From positions 8,763,020 to 8,827,019 of the forward strand of contig NC_034014.1 of NCBI RefSeq assembly GCF_000346465.2: a stretch of DNA of 64,000 nucleotides, written 5' to 3'. This DNA comes from Prunus persica. Its lineage: Eukaryota; Streptophyta; Magnoliopsida; Rosales; Rosaceae. Of the stretch, positions 1-10,597 are shown piece by piece. Both the position numbers and the translations under genes were made by a program. Position 1 is the stretch's first letter; each line of letters begins with the position of its first letter. A model generated the notes under the pieces. The model saw only the letters and a program-made list of their open reading frames with translations. It was not told where the DNA came from and ran no database searches.

Positions 1-360
1 CATTCACATCTTGCAAACAATTGTTCGCACAGACTTGAATGTCTAGAGAAATTATTTAAAGAGTGTGATGTAAATATAGTAGAGATCTGTTGTCCCCAAA
101 TTTGTATGTCCCTATGTCTCCTAGTTGTTTTGGCCACACATGTCCTTAACAGCTCTCGTATTTTTAGAATTTATACTGTGTCTTCTACCCATTTTAGAAA
201 ATGAAAACCCTTCCTACAATCTCTTGCTACCCCATACTATGGTCATCATATCTACATAGTAATATTTCTCTATTCTTTTGACCTCTTCAATATATCAACA
301 TTCACTACCACATATTCAGTGAATTTATAAAAATAAATGGCTTATAGCTCATGGAAATAC
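1..360 (-). other. TIC100: Intron of the TIC100-like gene, running off the window edge
   Basis: The donor GTATTT follows the Tyr codon of the fifth exon at 361. No further TIC100-like coding block could be read between 1 and 360, so the next exon probably lies outside the window. Confidence 0.6.
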
Positions 361-2808
361 ATAGATGGGGCGCTCGTTGACTTCATATACACCACATCCG
401 TGCATTCTGGCATGCTTCCACTGTCCAGCATAACGATATCGACCTTTCTCCCTGACATAAAAAGACAATCATCAATAAAACCACAAAACCGGTATCAGGA
501 AAAAGAGTACATTTATGACTTGTGGTATAAAAGCTTGCAAAAGGTTTCATTGAATTGTAAACTAAAATTATGAATTTCACCTCTTCTGTTTGGTAAGCAA
601 AGATGCTAAAAACTTACTACTCTATACTGGCATCTTTAAGGAGCATGAGCCCATTGACCAACTACCTTACTTGATTTTACTTGATAACGCATACAAATAT
701 CAAGATAACATATTAAAAAACAAACCAATCTTCCAATCTTAGGCATATTAATTAAAATTAATCTGATTATAAACAACAGAAACTAAATAAATAAAAAGAC
801 ATACGGTTTCCTCCCAAATTGTGTGATCCAGTCATCTCTTTCATAAAAGGGTACTTCATATTGCCCCCCTGCTTGACGAATGCTGTCTTCGATATCCATC
901 TCCAGCCATTCCTTGTCTTCTGGGGTCATATAATCTCTCGATATTATGTGCCCCTCAGCACGCATTTCTGCTTCAAGCCTTGAAAGAGGGTAACAAGTAA
1001 CTCAATTAATTTACATTACACGGAAGAAAAAATCTTGAGGCACTGCTAAAATATGGCACCATAGATAGGTAGGACATAAACTTACTTGGAACCCGGAATA
1101 GGCTCTATATCAGGTACATCGACTTCAACAACCCCATGACCCTCCATGTTATTTTGAAGCCATTCACCTTCATACCTATAAAAATAAAGTAAAATTTCTT
1201 TTCGCAGAAACCAGAGTGACAAAGTTGCAAGCTAACCAAACTACTAAGTTTAGAGTTTACACAAAGGAAAAAACCCTCCACAGTTTTAGCGGGAGGGAAA
1301 TTATAATAGAACCATGCTTAAGGAATCACACAACACCCAAGCTCTAACAGTATACCAGTCATATCTGGATATTCCATACAGTTAAAACAGACTACATGAC
1401 AATTATTGACTATTTTTTTTAAAAGTCATAATTTTTGACAAAAAATCATATTCCCAGTTTCTTTCTTCAAAATGAAATACTTTCTTTGTAAGATATTGAA
1501 CTGAAAATTGCTCCAACCCCACATAAAGGCACCAAGGACAGAGTTGATGAAGTCTTTGAAACAAGCTTTCTATGAGTTCTTGAAATTTAGGATACTTCTG
1601 CGGGGTTGGTTAAATTTGAACCTAGGAGCAACCCCAAGTGACCCACCACACCCTTGACCACCAATGCCAATAAGGCCAGGATTATTAGGCTACTAATTAC
1701 TAAATTCATCAAATTGGGTTGTTTTCTGATTTGCATCATTCTTTTCTGACCATTATAAGAAAACGGTGACATCTACATTTCATTAAAAATAGACAAACCT
1801 GACCAGTCCCTGTTCGGCAACATAAACTCCTTTTCCATGAGCCAAGTCATCCCACACAGTGCCCTCATACCTTAAACAAAGACAATCATAAATTAAGGTG
1901 ATAAGAAATATGATACCTTAAAGAAAAGAAAAGCAACAACTTTTAACATTAGAACGTGTAGACATTTGTAGAAATTCAGAGAATGAGCATTGACCATTTC
2001 TCTCATGTATGAACTAGGTCACAAAAACAATGGAAACAAATGCCAAACACAAACTCTAACATAAACTCTATATAGCCCTTTTGTAGCCTGCTTAAATGAT
2101 ACTTATCATAACATAAATAAATTCCAATGTAGTAAAGAAAGAAACAAAGACATACGAGCTTCCATCAGGGAAAACATAGCTAACCCATTTGAGAAACTCC
2201 TCAATCCTATCCAACTCTTCAATCACAGCTTTGGGATTGGAAATGTCATGATGGTCATCCGGTATAGCTGGGTAAGGCCTCCGGTAGGGGATGTAAAACG
2301 GAGCAATGGGCGGGTCTTTGCCGGCCTTAATCTCCTCCCTGACAATGTCCCACTCCTCCTCATCAGCCCAAACCGGGTCCCAGCCGGGTTTGGTCATCTC
2401 CAATGGAGCATCCCCCCATAGCTCCTTCAAGTCCTCCTCTCTCCAATCCTCCGGGTCCTCCGGAAAATCAAAGAGGTCCTCGTAAAAAACGTAGCTTTTG
2501 TCCTCCTCCTCTTGCCTTCGCCTCACCCTCTTGCCCTGGAGGACCTGCGAGAACAGCTTCACGTTCACGTCGGGTGTGTTATCGGACTCGGGTAGTTCTT
2601 CGCCGGGTCGGATATAGTTGAGTGTGTCGTCAGCTTCACCACCACCGCCACCTCCTTCTCCTTCGTACTCGGATGACTCGTCCGAGTCGTACTCGGACTC
2701 TGAGTCTGAGGAGAGATTCTCTTTTTCCTCATCTGGGTCGGGGTTTTGGTCGCTTTCTTGGTCTTTGAGTGGAGACTCGGTGGGTTTTGGTGAGTCTTGG
2801 TTTGGCAT
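361..2808 (-). CDS. TIC100: TIC100 (EMB1211)-like plastid inner-envelope import protein, 5' part
   Basis: Five coding exons, read on the minus strand: 2808-2156, 1870-1799, 1175-1086, 978-805 and 451-361. All introns are GT-AG, and the joined 1080 nt (360 codons) stay in frame. The N-terminus is strongly acidic (Asp/Glu/Ser-rich, with a run of six Gly). Conserved blocks typical of TIC100 follow, such as MTKPGWDPVWADEEEWD, PYRRPYPAIPDDHHDI and DYMTPEDKEWLEMD. The later exons carry MORN-type repeats: YEGTVWDDLAHGKGVY, YEGEWLQNNMEGHGV and YAGQWKHARMHGCGVY. From the family, TIC100 is a subunit of the 1-MDa TIC complex that moves preproteins across the inner chloroplast envelope and is needed for embryo development. 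The start is the first ATG after a purine-rich leader. The C-terminal half (roughly 500 residues by comparison with the family) lies beyond the left edge, so the gene is partial only because of the window. Confidence 0.93.
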
Positions 2809-2990
2809 TGTTCTGGGTTTTAGAGGAAGACGAAGAGGAAGAAGAAGATAAGGTAGCTAAGCAAAATGGTAGAGCAGGCCAAGCAGCAGCAGAGAGGGAC
2901 AAACAGAGGGTTTTTGGTGTTCTTTACAACAAAATTCAAAAACGAAAAAGGCCAAAAGAAAAAAAACATTGATTTTTAAGTGGCCCAGTT
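2809..2990 (-). promoter_or_regulatory. 5' leader / promoter-proximal region of the TIC100-like gene
   Basis: This purine/pyrimidine-biased stretch (CTTCTTCTTCC-type on the minus strand) lies directly upstream of the TIC100 start codon, as is usual for plant 5' UTRs. No clear TATA box was found. The boundary is a guess. Confidence 0.3.
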
Positions 2991-3182
2991 TCTTTCAGGC
3001 TTTAAATCTTAGCCCATATATCTAAAACTTGTCTTTGGGTTAGGACATGGTTTTCTAATGCCCATTGGATATAGCCACAAGGCTCAAAAATTGCCTTCTT
3101 TCCTTTATATTGTTCTATCTTTTTCCATGACTTATGCATTTATTTATGTTTTCTCTGCTGATGTTTTGTTTATAAAAGTAAA

Positions 3183-3532
3183 GGGAGATTCACTATTATA
3201 CCCAATATGGGGGCCCAAATTATAAAAATACCCTACATAAAATGGACTTTAGAAACACACCCAAAGCCCATTTACAACATAACAAAAAAGCTTTTAACTT
3301 CTTATAAATTACAAAACTACCATCAATTTCTTAAAACAAGCCCAACCCCAAAATCTCATAAAAATACCCAAAGCACTCAATAGGGCATCAAAGTAATTTA
3401 ATAATCAATATTAAATTCAATAAGGCCAGCTATCATTTTTTGGGTTTTTTTTGGGTTTGTTTATAGGAATTCAATTGTGTAGGGTTTATTTATAATATTA
3501 GTGCTAGAAATGGGTATATCACTAAATATCTC
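3183..3532. mobile_element. Mutator-like MITE, 350 bp, perfect 9-bp target duplication
   Basis: AAAAGTAAA occurs at 3174-3182 and again at 3533-3541, directly flanking the element. The ends are inverted relatives: GAGAT...ATACCCA on the left, and the same pattern at the right end on the other strand (TGGGTATATCACTAAATATCTC). A 9-bp duplication is the signature length of Mutator-superfamily insertion. It has no coding capacity. Confidence 0.7.
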
Positions 3533-3567
3533 AAAAGTAAAAGATATATTTCGAAATAAAAATGAGT

Positions 3568-3679
3568 GTTTTTTATACAAACAATATTTTATTTTAATTT
3601 AATCTAAACTATAGAGAGGGGGATTCGAACTCGGATGCAGAATGAGGAATACATCTGTGCTAACTAACTTGATTACTCC
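3568..3679 (-). mobile_element. tRNA-derived SINE copy
   Basis: On the minus strand it has a tRNA-like head (AAGTTAGTTAGCACAG), a pol III B-box-like GAGTTCGAATCCCC, then TAGTTTAGATTAAATT and an AT-rich tail. It shares this plan with copies near 18868, 31200, 41085, 47630, 48705 and 62608. An hAT element inserted at its 5' end. Confidence 0.55.
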
Positions 3680-4221
3680 TAGAGATGACAATGTGTCAAA
3701 TTGGGGGTGGGTATGTCATTCACATCCTCATCCCCGTTAAGCATTCTTCCCTCATCCCCATATTCATACTCGCAATATTCAATTTGGGAATTCCTCATTC
3801 TCGCCTTCGTTAGGGAACTGGTTCCCTGACCTAACCCATTACAAATAAAAAACTACTTTATTGAATGAGAAAAAAAGCACTATGAGCACAACATATGTAT
3901 CAATTCAATTTCATTAACTAAAAATCTAGACTATTAAAAAAAAATATGTCAAAACAACATGTCCAAGACATGATCATCATTGTATAGGTTAGCAAGCACC
4001 ATCATTACACATTTTAATAATATATTTATGTGAACAATAAATTATATATATTGTAAACGGGGAGGGTTCAAATTGAATATTAGAATATCATCCCCACTCC
4101 TCCTCGAACTCCATACCCCAAAAATTCCCCAAACCCATCCCTATCCCTTTTTTTTCCTTCATACTCGACCCATTAGGGTCAAAGCCCCGTGAAGTCTTTG
4201 CGGGGAAAATTTTCATCCCTA
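3680..4221. mobile_element. hAT-type MITE, 542 bp, 8-bp target duplication
   Basis: It begins TAGAGATGACAA and ends TTTTCATCCCTA, which are imperfect terminal inverted repeats of the TAGGGATG type. It is flanked by ATTACTCC (3672-3679) and ATTACACC (4222-4229), an 8-bp duplication with one mismatch. The internal G/C-rich arms (CCCCGTTAAGC, GCGGGGAAAA) resemble the larger element at 42386-42965. It carries no gene. Confidence 0.72.
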
Positions 4222-4349
4222 ATTACACCCATGTCACTAGAAAAAAATATATATATATATATACACAGACAAAAAGGGGGCAGTAGTCACCTTTTTTCAA
4301 AGTAACTAATTTAGCCAACAAAAAAGAAAAAGTAACTAATTTAGTTTTC

Positions 4350-5052
4350 ATGACATTTGGATAGGTGGTCAACGATTTTGCATACTCCTCACTCTTCTCA
4401 GTCTACAGTCGAGCTCTCTTTATTCTTGTTGTGGGGCTAATTCGTTGGCATCACTTGGGGCTTGCGATATGGGCTTTATGTCCTAACTTCGGACTCGCGT
4501 CTAGTCCCTTCTCGGAGTCGGTTGTTGGTGTTCTTGTTTTCTTTTAGCTACTAGTTTGTGTGGTGGTGTCGCCCTCTGCGCAAGCAAGTCGCAAGAGTTT
4601 TGGTTCCGATCTGGTTCTGATTGGGTTCTGGTCTTTTCCTTTCCTCCGTCGTTGATTCAGGTAGTGGTACCCTTGGACTATATGGCCTTTGTGCGTTCTA
4701 GGATCTTTGGTGTTGGGCATGATTTTAAGTGGCTAGGGTTAATGGTTGTGCTCTTTGTTCCTCTCTTGACGGTTTCTATCGTGCTGGGGCTTTGGGATTC
4801 GGGTGGTGATCGAGATTTTACTATTGTTGAGCAATTTATCTACATAGACGAGTTTGCTATTAAGGTGATGGAGGCCAACCTCGAGGGGTCTCCCAATTTT
4901 CCCTGATGTATTCGCCAGAAAGTTTGTTAGGGTCTTGTCATAGGGTTTGTCCCATAAGGTTGTCATAGGAAGGTTTTAATGAGGCCAATGTACCATATCG
5001 CTCTTTGTATGTCTTTGGTTCTATGAATGAATTCTTTTTCTATAAAAAAAAC
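4350..5052 (+). mobile_element. Probable 5'-truncated LINE 3' end with poly(A)
   Basis: GC-richer than its surroundings and biased to G and T on the plus strand. It ends GAATTCTTTTTCTATAAAAAAAA at about 5030-5050, the usual look of a plant LINE 3' UTR with its tail. Short open frames (4365-4547 and 4556-4906) have no family I recognise. Target duplications were not found. Confidence 0.4.
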
Positions 5053-5598
5053 GCTACGGGTTCTGTTGCATGTACACAGGTATGGGGACAAGGAAACGCG
5101 ACACGACAACACGGAAAATCTCAAAAAATAGAACAATGGCTAGGACACTGCAATTAAAATAATAATAAATAATAATAAAATTATAATAATATATACATAC
5201 ATATATATATATATATTTCATATTCAATACTTCAATGTCACATAATTCCATAAAAAAAATAAGTACTCATGTTTATCATCCATACATAATAATTAATACA
5301 ACATAAAATAAAACATAAATTATCTAAACTCTCAATCTTCTTCAAGCATCTATGTCTTCATTGTTATTGCTATTAGAAAACAACACACCTAGAAAGGGAG
5401 AGAAGAAGAAAAGGGAAAGGAACTTGAGGCTGATGTGTGCACAAACGAGATGTGCGACTGAATAGGTGAACTTTAGGTTTAGAAAAGTTATTTTTTACAC
5501 TTTTAACTCTACTTTTTAAAAATATTTCAAATGTGTTCACCACAGTTTCAAATATTACATTTTGACCCCAATTTTTATTTTCAAAATTTCAAATTGGT
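5053..5598. other. AT-rich intergenic DNA with TA microsatellite
   Basis: Contains a (TA)n tract at about 5193-5215 and runs of ATA. No gene or element end was recognised. The C-poor, A/T-rich sequence leads into the tandem array. Confidence 0.5.
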
Positions 5599-6231
5599 CC
5601 CTGCTGTGTCCAATCCGTGTCTTGACCTTGTCCAATTCGTTGACCGTGTCCAAAGCGTGTCAGAGGTGTGTCCGAGCCGTGTCGACACTCTGACAATCTT
5701 ACAATTTAGAGTGTCCGTGCAACATAGGCTACGAGTACTAAGTCGGTGGAGAATAAGGTTTTCTTGCAGCGTCCAACTCCAAGGTGTAAAATTGATCTCG
5801 GCGTTGATAACGCATTCTCAAAAAAGCAAGCAAATTTGAATAAATAAGATGCCACCATGAAGGAGAAGGAGAAAGCTGCTGCTGCCATAGAGGAGAAAGT
5901 GAAAGCTGTTGCTAATGTCATGGAGAAGAAGGAGACCGTGTCTAATTCGTGGCTTGACTGTGGCCCAACCATGTCTTAACCGTGTCCAATTCGTTGATTG
6001 TGTCCAAAGCTTGTCGGAGGCATGTTCGAACCATGTCGACGTGTCGATATGTTCGACACTCCGACATCCTTGCAATTTGGAGTGTCCTTACAGCATAGGC
6101 TACGAGCACCTCATTTTCTTTTGCCAAAATTCCAACAACTAAATAAAACCTAGCAAATTATGTTATGGGTTGTTGATTAGATGTTTGGCTCTTGTATTTT
6201 GAGAATTAAATTTAGGGTTATGGACTTGTTA

Positions 6232-6480
6232 AGTTGATTTCAGAGAATTTCTAGAAAGCATTCAATCAACAACCAACCCAAGTCGGGAGAGAATAAGGTT
6301 TTCTTGCAGCGTCCAACTCTAAAGCATAAAATTGATCTCAACGTTGATAACACATTCTTTAGAAAGCAAGCAAATTTGAATAAACAAGATGTTGTCATAG
6401 AGGAGAGAGAGAAAACTATTGCTGCCATGAAGGAAAATGTGAAAGCTATTGCTAATACCATGGAAAACATTCTTTGTTAA
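6232..6480 (+). repeat. Truncated, nearly identical extra copy inside the array
   Basis: About 245 bp beginning at AAGTTGATTTCAGAGAATTT are almost identical to 6480-6728. The copy ends inside the coiled-coil block (after CCATGGAAAACATTC) and joins straight to the next unit's AAGTTGATTTCAG. The other copies differ from one another much more, so this duplication is the youngest event in the array. Confidence 0.8.
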
Positions 6481-7331
6481 GTTGATTTCAGAGAATTTCT
6501 GGAAAGCATTCAATCAACAACCAACCCAAGTCGGGAGAGAATAAGGTTTTCTTGCAGCGTCCAACTCTAAAGCATAAAATTGATCTCAACGTTGATAACA
6601 CATTCTTTGGAAAGCAAGCAAATTTGAATAAACAAGATGTTGTCATAGAGGAGAGAGAGAAAACTATTGCTGCCATGAAGGAAAATGTGAAAGCTATTGC
6701 TAATACCATGGAGAAGGAGACTGTGTCTTGACCGTGTCCCAGCCATGTCTTGATCGTGTCCAAAGTTTGTTGAAGGCTTGTCCAAAGCGTGTTGGAGGAA
6801 TGTCTGAGCCGTGTTGATATGTCGGCATGTTTGACACTTAGACACTTAGACACTAGCAACTTAGACACTAGCAATTTAGAGTGTCCGTGCAACATAGGCT
6901 ATGAGCACCTCATTTCCTCTTCCCAAAATTCCAACAACTAAATAAAACATCGCAAGTCATGTTATAGGATGGTTGATTAGATGTTTGGTTCTTGTATTTT
7001 GAGAATTATGTTTAGGGTTATGTACTTGTTAAGTTGATTTCAAAGAATTTCTGGCTAGCACACAACCAACAACTAGCCCAAGTTAGGGGAGAATAAGGTT
7101 TTCTTGCAATGTCTAACTCCAAGGTGTAAAATTGATTTTGGTTTTGATAACGCATTCTCTGAAAAATAAACAAATTTGAATAAACAAGATGCTGTCATGG
7201 AGGAGAAGGTGAAAGCTATTGCTAATGCCATGGAGAAGAAAGATACTGCATTCAATCTATGTCTAAACCGTGTCCCAGCCATGTCTTGATCATGTCCAAT
7301 CTGTTGATTGTGTCTAAAGCGTGTCTGAGCC

Positions 7332-7366
7332 GTGTCGACGTGTCAGCATGTTTGACACTTCGACAC
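7332..7366. repeat. Inverted repeat (hairpin) recurring once per array unit
   Basis: GTGTCGACGTGTCA (7332-7345) is followed after 7 bases by TGACACTTCGACAC (7353-7366), its inverted copy with one mismatch. Related arms are at the same place in other units, for example 8404-8438. Confidence 0.7.
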
Positions 7367-9223
7367 TCTCGCAATTTGGAGTGTCCATGCAACATAGGCT
7401 ACGAGCACCTCATTTTCTCTTCTCAAAATTATAACAACAAAATAAAACCTAGCAAATCATGTTATGGGGTTGGTTAGATGTTTGATTCATATATTTTGAT
7501 AATTAGGTTTAGGGTTATGGATTTGTTAAGTTGATATTAGAGAATTTCTAGCAAGCATACAACCAACAATCAGTCTAAGTTAGGGGAGAATAAGGTTTTC
7601 TTGCAGCGTCTAACTTCTAGGTGTAAAATTGACCTCGGCGTTGATAAGGCAATCTCTGAAAAGCAAGAAAATTTGAATAAATATGATGCTGCCATGGAGG
7701 AGAAGGAGAAGTTGCTGTTGTTAATGCAATGGAGAAGAAATAGACCGTGTCCAATCCCTTGTCCTGACTGTGTCCCAACCATGTTTTGACTGTGTCCAAT
7801 CTGTTGACCGTGTCTAAAGCTTGTCGAAAGCGTGTCCAAAGTGTGTCTGAGGAATGTTTGAGCTGTGATAATGTGTTGGCGTGTTTGACACTTAGACACT
7901 CTAGCAATTTGGAGTGTCCGTGCAACATAGGTTACGGGCACCTCATTTCCTTTTCCCAAAATTTCAACAACCAAATAAAACATAGCAAATCATATTATGA
8001 GGTTGTGGATTAGATGTTTGGTTCTTGTATTTTAAGAATTAGGTTTAGGGTTATGGACTTGTTAAGTTGATTTCAGAAAATTTCTGATAAGCACACAACC
8101 AACAATCAGCCCAAGTCGGGAGAGAATAAGGTTTTCGTGCAGTGTCTAACTCCAAGGTGTAAAATTGATCTCAACGTTGATAACACATTCTCTGAAAAGC
8201 AAGCAAATTTAAATAAAAAAGATGCTGCCATGAAAGAGAAGGAGAAAGCTGTTGCTGCCAAGGAGAAGAATGTGAAAGATGCTACTAATGCCATAGAAAA
8301 GGAGACTGTGTCCAATCCGTGTCTTGACCATATCCTAATCCATTTACCGTGTCTAAAGTGTGTAGGAGGCATGTCCAAAGCTTGTCAGAAGCATGTCCGA
8401 GCAGTGTTGACGTGTCGGCATGTTCGACACTCCGACACTCTAGCAATTTAGATTGTCCTTGTAATATATGCCACGAGCACCTCATTTCCTCTTCTCAAAA
8501 TTTCAACAACTAAATAAAACATCGCAAGTCATGTTATAGGGCTATTGATTAGATGTTTGGTTTATGTATTTTGATCATTAGATTTAAGGTTATGGACTTG
8601 TTAAGTTGATTTCAGAGAATTTCTGGCAAGCACACAACTAGCCCAAGTTATAGGAGAATAAGGTTTTCTTAATTGATCTCGGCTTTGGTAACACATTCTT
8701 TGAAAAGCAAGCAAATTTGAATAAACAAGATTCTGTCATGGAGGAGAAGAAGAAAGTTGCTGCTACCATGGAGGAAATGGTGCACGCAGTGGCTAATGCC
8801 ATGGAGAGGAAAGAGACCATATCCAATCTGTGTCTTGACCGTGTCCAAAGCTTGTTTGAGTCGTGTCGACATGTTGGCGTATTTGACACTCAGACACTCT
8901 AGCAATTTGGAATGTTCGTGAAACATAGGCTACGAGCACCTCATTCTCTCTTCCCAAAATTCAAACAACCAAATAAAACCTAGCAAATCATGTTATAAGG
9001 TTGTTAATTAGATGTTTGGTTCTTGTATTTTGAGAATTAGGTTTAGGGTTATTGACTTTTTGATTTTAGAGAATTTATGGCAAGCACACAACCAACAACC
9101 AACCTAAGTCGGGGGAGATTAAGATTTTCTTGTAGCGTCCAACTCCAAGCGTAAAATTGATCTCGGCATTGAGAACGCATTCTCTAAAAAGCAAGCAAAT
9201 TTGAATAAACAAGATGTTGTCAT

Positions 9224-9540
9224 GGATGAGAAGGAGAAATATGATGCTCCATGGAGGAGAATGTGAAAGCTATTGCTGATGCCATGGAGAAGAAGGAGAA
9301 AGCTGTTGTTGCTGACATGGAGAATGATAAGGAGAAAGTTATTGTTCTTGACATGGAGAAAGAGAAGGCATATGAAAAAGTTGTTGTTGCTGCCATGGAG
9401 AAAAAGTAGAAAGTTGTTGTTGCTGACATAGAAACTAAGTATGAGAAAGTTGATGCTTCTGACATGGAGACAGAGAAGGCTGGTGGTACAGATGATGATG
9501 AGCCTACAAAGCATAAAGCATTGGTGCCCCTGTACAGCTT
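9224..9540 (+). pseudogene. Last, extended coiled-coil block of the array
   Basis: From about 9251 the plus strand reads AMEENVKAIADAMEKKEKAV, then further Glu/Lys/Val/Met-rich repeats based on an MEKEKxxxKVVVAD theme. It ends ...TDDDEPTKHKALVPLYS near 9536. The frame is broken by a small indel near 9245 and by TAG at 9407-9409. The heptad-like spacing suggests a coiled coil. Unlike the upstream units it has an expanded short repeat and an acidic end, so it may be the 3' part of the ancestral gene. Function unknown. Confidence 0.5.
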
Positions 9541-9897
9541 AGTTTTTTTTTTTTAATTCAAGAAAATACATGTCCTCTGTCTTCTTTTTCTGCAAAACTT
9601 GTCCCCTTGCTTTGAAGTAATTTTAGATTTGTGGTACTGAAATGCATAAAAAACTTTGGTAAATGCAAAGAACATAGGGTCTGATGGTAAATCCATATCT
9701 ACTTGTAAAAATCTAGTTTGAGCTCTAGCTTTCTCTTCAAGTTGATAGAAGGGTTGGAAAACGTGAAGACGTCGAATGCTCCGACGAGCCAATTTTATGC
9801 AATGGAAGAATTTCTTGAGTGAAGCTCAGGCAATGAGTTTGGGATTACGTTCAGTGTAGCGGCCTCTTGGACATCTTGCTAGAACGATGGAAGAGGT

Positions 9898-10597
9898 ATG
9901 TTTTTAGTTTGCAGAACATTTTGCCCTCACAAGGACGAACACCAAGAAATTTTCATCGATCCAAATGAGGTTCTGGAAATCAAAATGACCAGATTTCTCT
10001 TAGTTGGAAAACTAATCATGAACAAATCCTACAACAAGGAGTGGGTCAAATGGATCTTTAGTAACTTATGGCTCCCGAAAGCCCATGTCACCATTGTAGA
10101 TTAGATCATGATAGTTTTCTTTTACTTTCAACACACAAAATGAACGTTGGGTTATATTAGGAGGAGGACTATGGCTATTTGATGGCTATCTTTTGCTATT
10201 AGCAAAAGCAAACGATGCCACAAATTCAGCATGGATTAACTTTTCAAGAAATGAGTTTTGGGTCCAAATTACGGGGTTACCGCTAGCTTATATAATAAGA
10301 AAAATGGGCAGTATCATAAACGAAACGTTGGGTACTTACATTGTGACTTATCAGAGCAAAAAGCGAGATTGCTTTGAAAATTATCTACGGATTAGGGTGT
10401 TGCTGGATTTATCCAAGACTTTTCGACGCAGTCTTTTACTGCGTCTTAACAAGGATCTAGTGGAAGTTGTACTTTGGCATGAAAAGATACCAATCACCTG
10501 TTACCTTTGCGACATGGTTGGCACACTAAGGTATCTTGCACACTTATTGCACAATTTGCAGGTGATGATAAATCCAAACCCTATGGTTGGAGGCTAA
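9898..10597 (+). pseudogene. LINE ORF1-like DUF4283 / zinc-knuckle remnant
   Basis: Pieces in two frames match the DUF4283 pattern of plant LINE ORF1: VGKLIMNKSYNKEWVKWIF with NLWLPKAHVTI, then EFWVQITGLPLAYIIRKMG, LGTYIVTYQSKKRDCFENYL and EKIPITCYLCDMVG. The zinc knuckle after CYLC is broken, because the expected GH...C pattern is missing. A stop near 10104 and a frameshift separate the two halves. Such ORF1 proteins bind nucleic acid. Confidence 0.75.

Larger units (their letters stand above)
5599..9540 (+). repeat. Tandem array of ~0.5-kb units with a coiled-coil exon-like block
   Basis: The landmark GAGAATAAGGTTTTCTTGCAG (last copy diverged, and the 8654 copy loses the 3' part) recurs at 5749, 6289, 6537, 7089, 7586, 8122, 8654 and 9115. 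Spacings are 540, 248, 552, 497, 536, 532 and 461 bp. Each full unit contains, in order: a polypyrimidine-CAG that looks like a splice acceptor; a block readable as KIDLGVDNAFSEKQANLNKQ followed by Ala/Met/Glu/Lys-rich coiled coil; a spacer dense in GTGTC; an inverted repeat; and a shared AT-rich tail ending TTGATTTCAGAGAATTTCTGG. The first unit is represented only by its 3' part (5599-5748). Reading frames differ between copies and carry stops, so most copies are not translated as they stand. I do not recognise the parent gene. Confidence 0.85.

Noticed and set aside
2618..2972. Ser/Pro-rich plus-strand frames opposite the first TIC100 exon
   Set aside because: They are antisense shadows of the acidic, GAC/GAG-rich coding exon, whose minus-strand reading is conserved protein.
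4365..4906. Two adjacent plus-strand frames as a possible gene
   Set aside because: No domain, hydrophobic low-information products, and a context (poly(A), G/T bias) that fits a LINE 3' UTR.
5600..8900. CRISPR-like array suggested by regularly repeated GTGTC motifs
   Set aside because: Spacings are irregular, repeats are degenerate, the genome is plant nuclear and there are no cas genes.
5706..9514. Many minus-strand frames rich in Phe/Ser/Met across the tandem array
   Set aside because: They are reverse readings of the GAG/AAG coiled-coil block. The plus-strand reading has the protein-like pattern.
9553..9792. 79-codon minus-strand frame upstream of the LINE
   Set aside because: No recognisable domain and no gene signals. 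It could be LINE 5' UTR or host DNA; too weak to call.
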